Assembly (NCBI GenBank): GCA_036556985.1
Contig: DATBIK010000003.1
Location: 1-7,209, forward strand
Direction: 5' to 3'
DNA length: 7,209 bases
Origin: JAPSGM01 sp036556985
GTDB lineage: Bacteria > Chloroflexota > Limnocylindria > QHBO01
The notes under the pieces were generated by a model, which saw only the letters and a list, made by a program, of their open reading frames with translations, did not search any database and had not been told where the DNA came from. Below, in pieces: positions 6,075 to 7,209 of the stretch (positions within the stretch are counted from its first letter, which is position 1; every line of letters starts with the position of its first letter). The translations under genes and the position numbers were made by a program.

Positions 6075-6503
6075 ATGCCGTCGCGACTCAATCCGTACCT
6101 CAGCTTTGCGGGGAACGCCCGCGAGGCGATGGAGTTCTACCGGGACGTGCTCGGTGGCGAGCTGACGCTGATGACGTTCGCGGAGGGCGGCGGGTCGGAG
6201 GACCCGAGCGTGGCCGACAAGATCATGCACGGCCAGCTCGAGACGCCGAGCGGCTACACCCTCATGGGGGCCGATGCGGTGGAGGGCACGCCCGGTGTCG
6301 CCGCGTCCGGTGTTCAGATCTCGCTGAGCGGCGACGCCTCGGCCGACGAGGAGCTGTCCGGCTACTTCGCGAAGCTCCTCGACGGTGGCGGCACCCAGAT
6401 CGAGCCGCTCGTCACCGCTCCCTGGGGCGACAGGTTCGGGATGCTGACCGACCGCTTCGGGATCCTGTGGATGGTGAACATCGCCGGCAACCGCGAGGCC
6501 TAG
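6075..6503 (+). CDS. PhnB-like VOC superfamily protein
   Basis: The 142-aa product belongs to the vicinal oxygen chelate (glyoxalase/bleomycin-resistance) superfamily, PhnB-like branch. It opens with LNPYLSFAGNAREAMEFYRDVLGG, the typical first beta-alpha-beta unit, has KIMHGQLE (49-56) at the usual His position, and closes with PWGDRFGMLTDRFGILWMVN, the family C-terminal signature. Members are small cytoplasmic dimers; the PhnB branch has no agreed reaction, and names such as 3-demethylubiquinone methyltransferase-like in databases are misleading. The ATG follows GAGGTGA (6064-6070) with a 4-nt gap, a usable ribosome-binding site. It stands alone after a 365-bp gap. No function can be derived from neighbours. 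Confidence 0.92.
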   Translation: MPSRLNPYLSFAGNAREAMEFYRDVLGGELTLMTFAEGGGSEDPSVADKIMHGQLETPSGYTLMGADAVEGTPGVAASGVQISLSGDASADEELSGYFAKLLDGGGTQIEPLVTAPWGDRFGMLTDRFGILWMVNIAGNREA

Positions 6504-6573
6504 AACCGCCTCGGCTTCGATCCCGACCTGGAGGGGCGAGCAAACGCGATCGCCTGAGTGCGAAGCGGCGGTT
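6504..6573. repeat. Imperfect inverted repeat directly after the VOC gene
   Basis: AACCGCC (6504-6510) and GCTTCG (6514-6519) pair with CGAAGC (6561-6566) and GGCGGTT (6567-6573): 13 base pairs with a three-base bulge and a 41-nt loop. The loop holds the palindrome CGCGATCGC-type site near 6545-6553. It begins on the first base after the stop codon and ends 13 bp before the extended -10 of the DUF309 gene. It may stabilise or end the VOC transcript, though no T-run follows. Confidence 0.45.
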
Positions 6574-6586
6574 GGCGTCCGTCGCC

Positions 6587-6595
6587 TGCTACGAT
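6587..6595 (+). promoter_or_regulatory. Extended -10 promoter (TGC-TACGAT), near-leaderless
   Basis: TACGAT at 6590-6595 is preceded by TGC, an extended -10 pattern. It ends 10 nt before the ATG at 6606, and no Shine-Dalgarno sequence lies between. It decides in favour of the 6606 start over the longer open frame from 6558, whose codons would overlap the promoter. Confidence 0.5.
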
Positions 6596-6605
6596 CCATC
6601 CGCAG

Positions 6606-7067
6606 ATGACGGAGCAGCTGACCGCCGAGGACCACCCGATCGACACGCCGCACGACGATTCCTTGCGCGGACGCACGCCCCCGATCGAGCGCGCCAGGGC
6701 TGACGAGATCTTCCGCAGGGGCATCTCGCTCTTCAACGGGGTGCGCTACTGGCACGCCCACGAGGCATGGGAGGAGCTGTGGCGAGCCGCCCCCGACGAG
6801 GAGCGCGACTTCTACCAGGGCCTCATCCAGCTCGCCGCAGGGCTGCTCCACCTCCAGCGCCGAAACGCCCGCGGCGCGCGGAACAAGCTGCGCGAGGGGG
6901 TGGACAAGCTGCGCGCCTTCCAGCCCACCCATCGAGGCATCTTCGTCAATGAGCTCGTCGGCAAGGCGGAGCGCACGCTCGAGGATCTCGACGGCGGCTT
7001 CCTGCCGTACCTCATCCCGCCGGTGATCCGCTTCGTGGAGCTCGACGAGCCCGACTGGAGCCGGTGA
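6606..7067 (+). CDS. DUF309 family protein
   Basis: The 153-aa product carries a full DUF309 domain after a polar N-terminal stretch of about 30 residues. Signature blocks are LFNGVRYWHAHEAWEELWR (42-60), with conserved His and Glu residues (HAHEAWE), FYQGLIQLAAGLLH (69-82), and RNARGARNKLREG (86-98). The domain is a small all-helical fold; the conserved His/Glu/Trp set suggests a binding or catalytic pocket, but no function is established. The start at 6606 follows an extended -10 box by 10 nt and has no ribosome-binding site, so the mRNA is probably leaderless. Its TGA overlaps the GTG of the fumarase gene, which points to co-transcription and translational coupling. Confidence 0.92.
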   Translation: MTEQLTAEDHPIDTPHDDSLRGRTPPIERARADEIFRRGISLFNGVRYWHAHEAWEELWRAAPDEERDFYQGLIQLAAGLLHLQRRNARGARNKLREGVDKLRAFQPTHRGIFVNELVGKAERTLEDLDGGFLPYLIPPVIRFVELDEPDWSR

Positions 7068-7209
7068 CGCCGGTGGGCGAGGATCGGGACGAGGCCGGCT
7101 ACCGGGTGGAGCACGACTCGATGGGCGAGGTCCGCGTCCCGGCGGACGCGAAGTGGCGGGCCCAGACGCAGCGCGCCGTCGAGAACTTCCCGATCAGCGG
7201 CGCCACCCT
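7064..7209 (+). CDS. fumC: Class II fumarate hydratase, N-terminal fragment (right edge cut)
   Basis: The first 48 codons are present and the gene runs off the window. The sequence YRVEHDSMGEVRVP, then AKWRAQTQRAVENFPISG, is the conserved N-terminus of class II fumarases (FumC), which reversibly hydrate fumarate to L-malate in the TCA cycle without an Fe-S cluster. Aspartate ammonia-lyase shares the fold and the GAQTxR region, but the spelling here is that of fumarase. The GTG at 7064 overlaps the TGA of the DUF309 gene (GTGA). In-frame alternatives are GTG 7073 and ATG 7121; the last would remove conserved residues before DSMGEV. Catalytic regions lie beyond the edge. Confidence 0.88.
   Translation, partial: MTPVGEDRDEAGYRVEHDSMGEVRVPADAKWRAQTQRAVENFPISGAT

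Noticed and set aside
5823..6932. 369-codon minus-strand open frame across the VOC and DUF309 genes
   Set aside because: It overlaps two well-recognised genes on the other strand and has no recognisable motifs; GC-driven shadow.

Overview
The window is a high-GC (about 70% by eye) bacterial chromosome segment, densely coded, with short intergenic gaps and no phage, plasmid, CRISPR, rRNA or tRNA genes that I could see. Codon use, GABA-shunt-type aldehyde dehydrogenase, DUF309 and fumarase sequences, and several starts lying only 6-10 nt behind a TAnnnT box fit a Chloroflexota (Limnocylindria/Ellin6529-like) or actinobacterial genome. That placement is an impression, not a measurement.

Layout. 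(1) Minus strand, 1-1425: a multi-pass membrane protein with a C-terminal GGDEF domain, cut at the left edge; its motif is GGDSF while the RxxD inhibitory site is intact. (2) A divergent control region (1426-1533) with a 20-bp GC palindrome, then a plus-strand pair: a small unknown protein (1534-1881) and a PIG-L/LmbE-type deacetylase (1888-2622). (3) A 245-bp gap holding a 130-bp element bounded by 15-bp inverted repeats (14 of 15 matching). (4) A MIP18/DUF59 protein (2868-3158) convergent with a receiver-only response regulator on the minus strand (3177-3638). (5) Divergent from the regulator, a PduO-type cobalamin adenosyltransferase (3689-4258) and a succinate-semialdehyde-type dehydrogenase (4345-5709). 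(6) A 365-bp non-coding gap, then a PhnB-like VOC protein (6075-6503). (7) A DUF309 protein (6606-7067) overlapping the start of a class II fumarase (7064 to the right edge).

How they fit: the metabolic genes (B12 cofactor adenosylation, semialdehyde oxidation, fumarase, Fe-S maturation-type MIP18 protein) are consistent with central carbon metabolism around the TCA cycle, but they look like separate small transcription units rather than one pathway operon. The two signalling proteins (GGDSF membrane protein and receiver-only protein) both show changes in catalytic or metal-pocket residues. I see no convincing new multi-gene system; the most unexplained items are the inverted-repeat-bounded element at 2645-2774, the unknown protein paired with the deacetylase, and the degenerate GGDEF protein.
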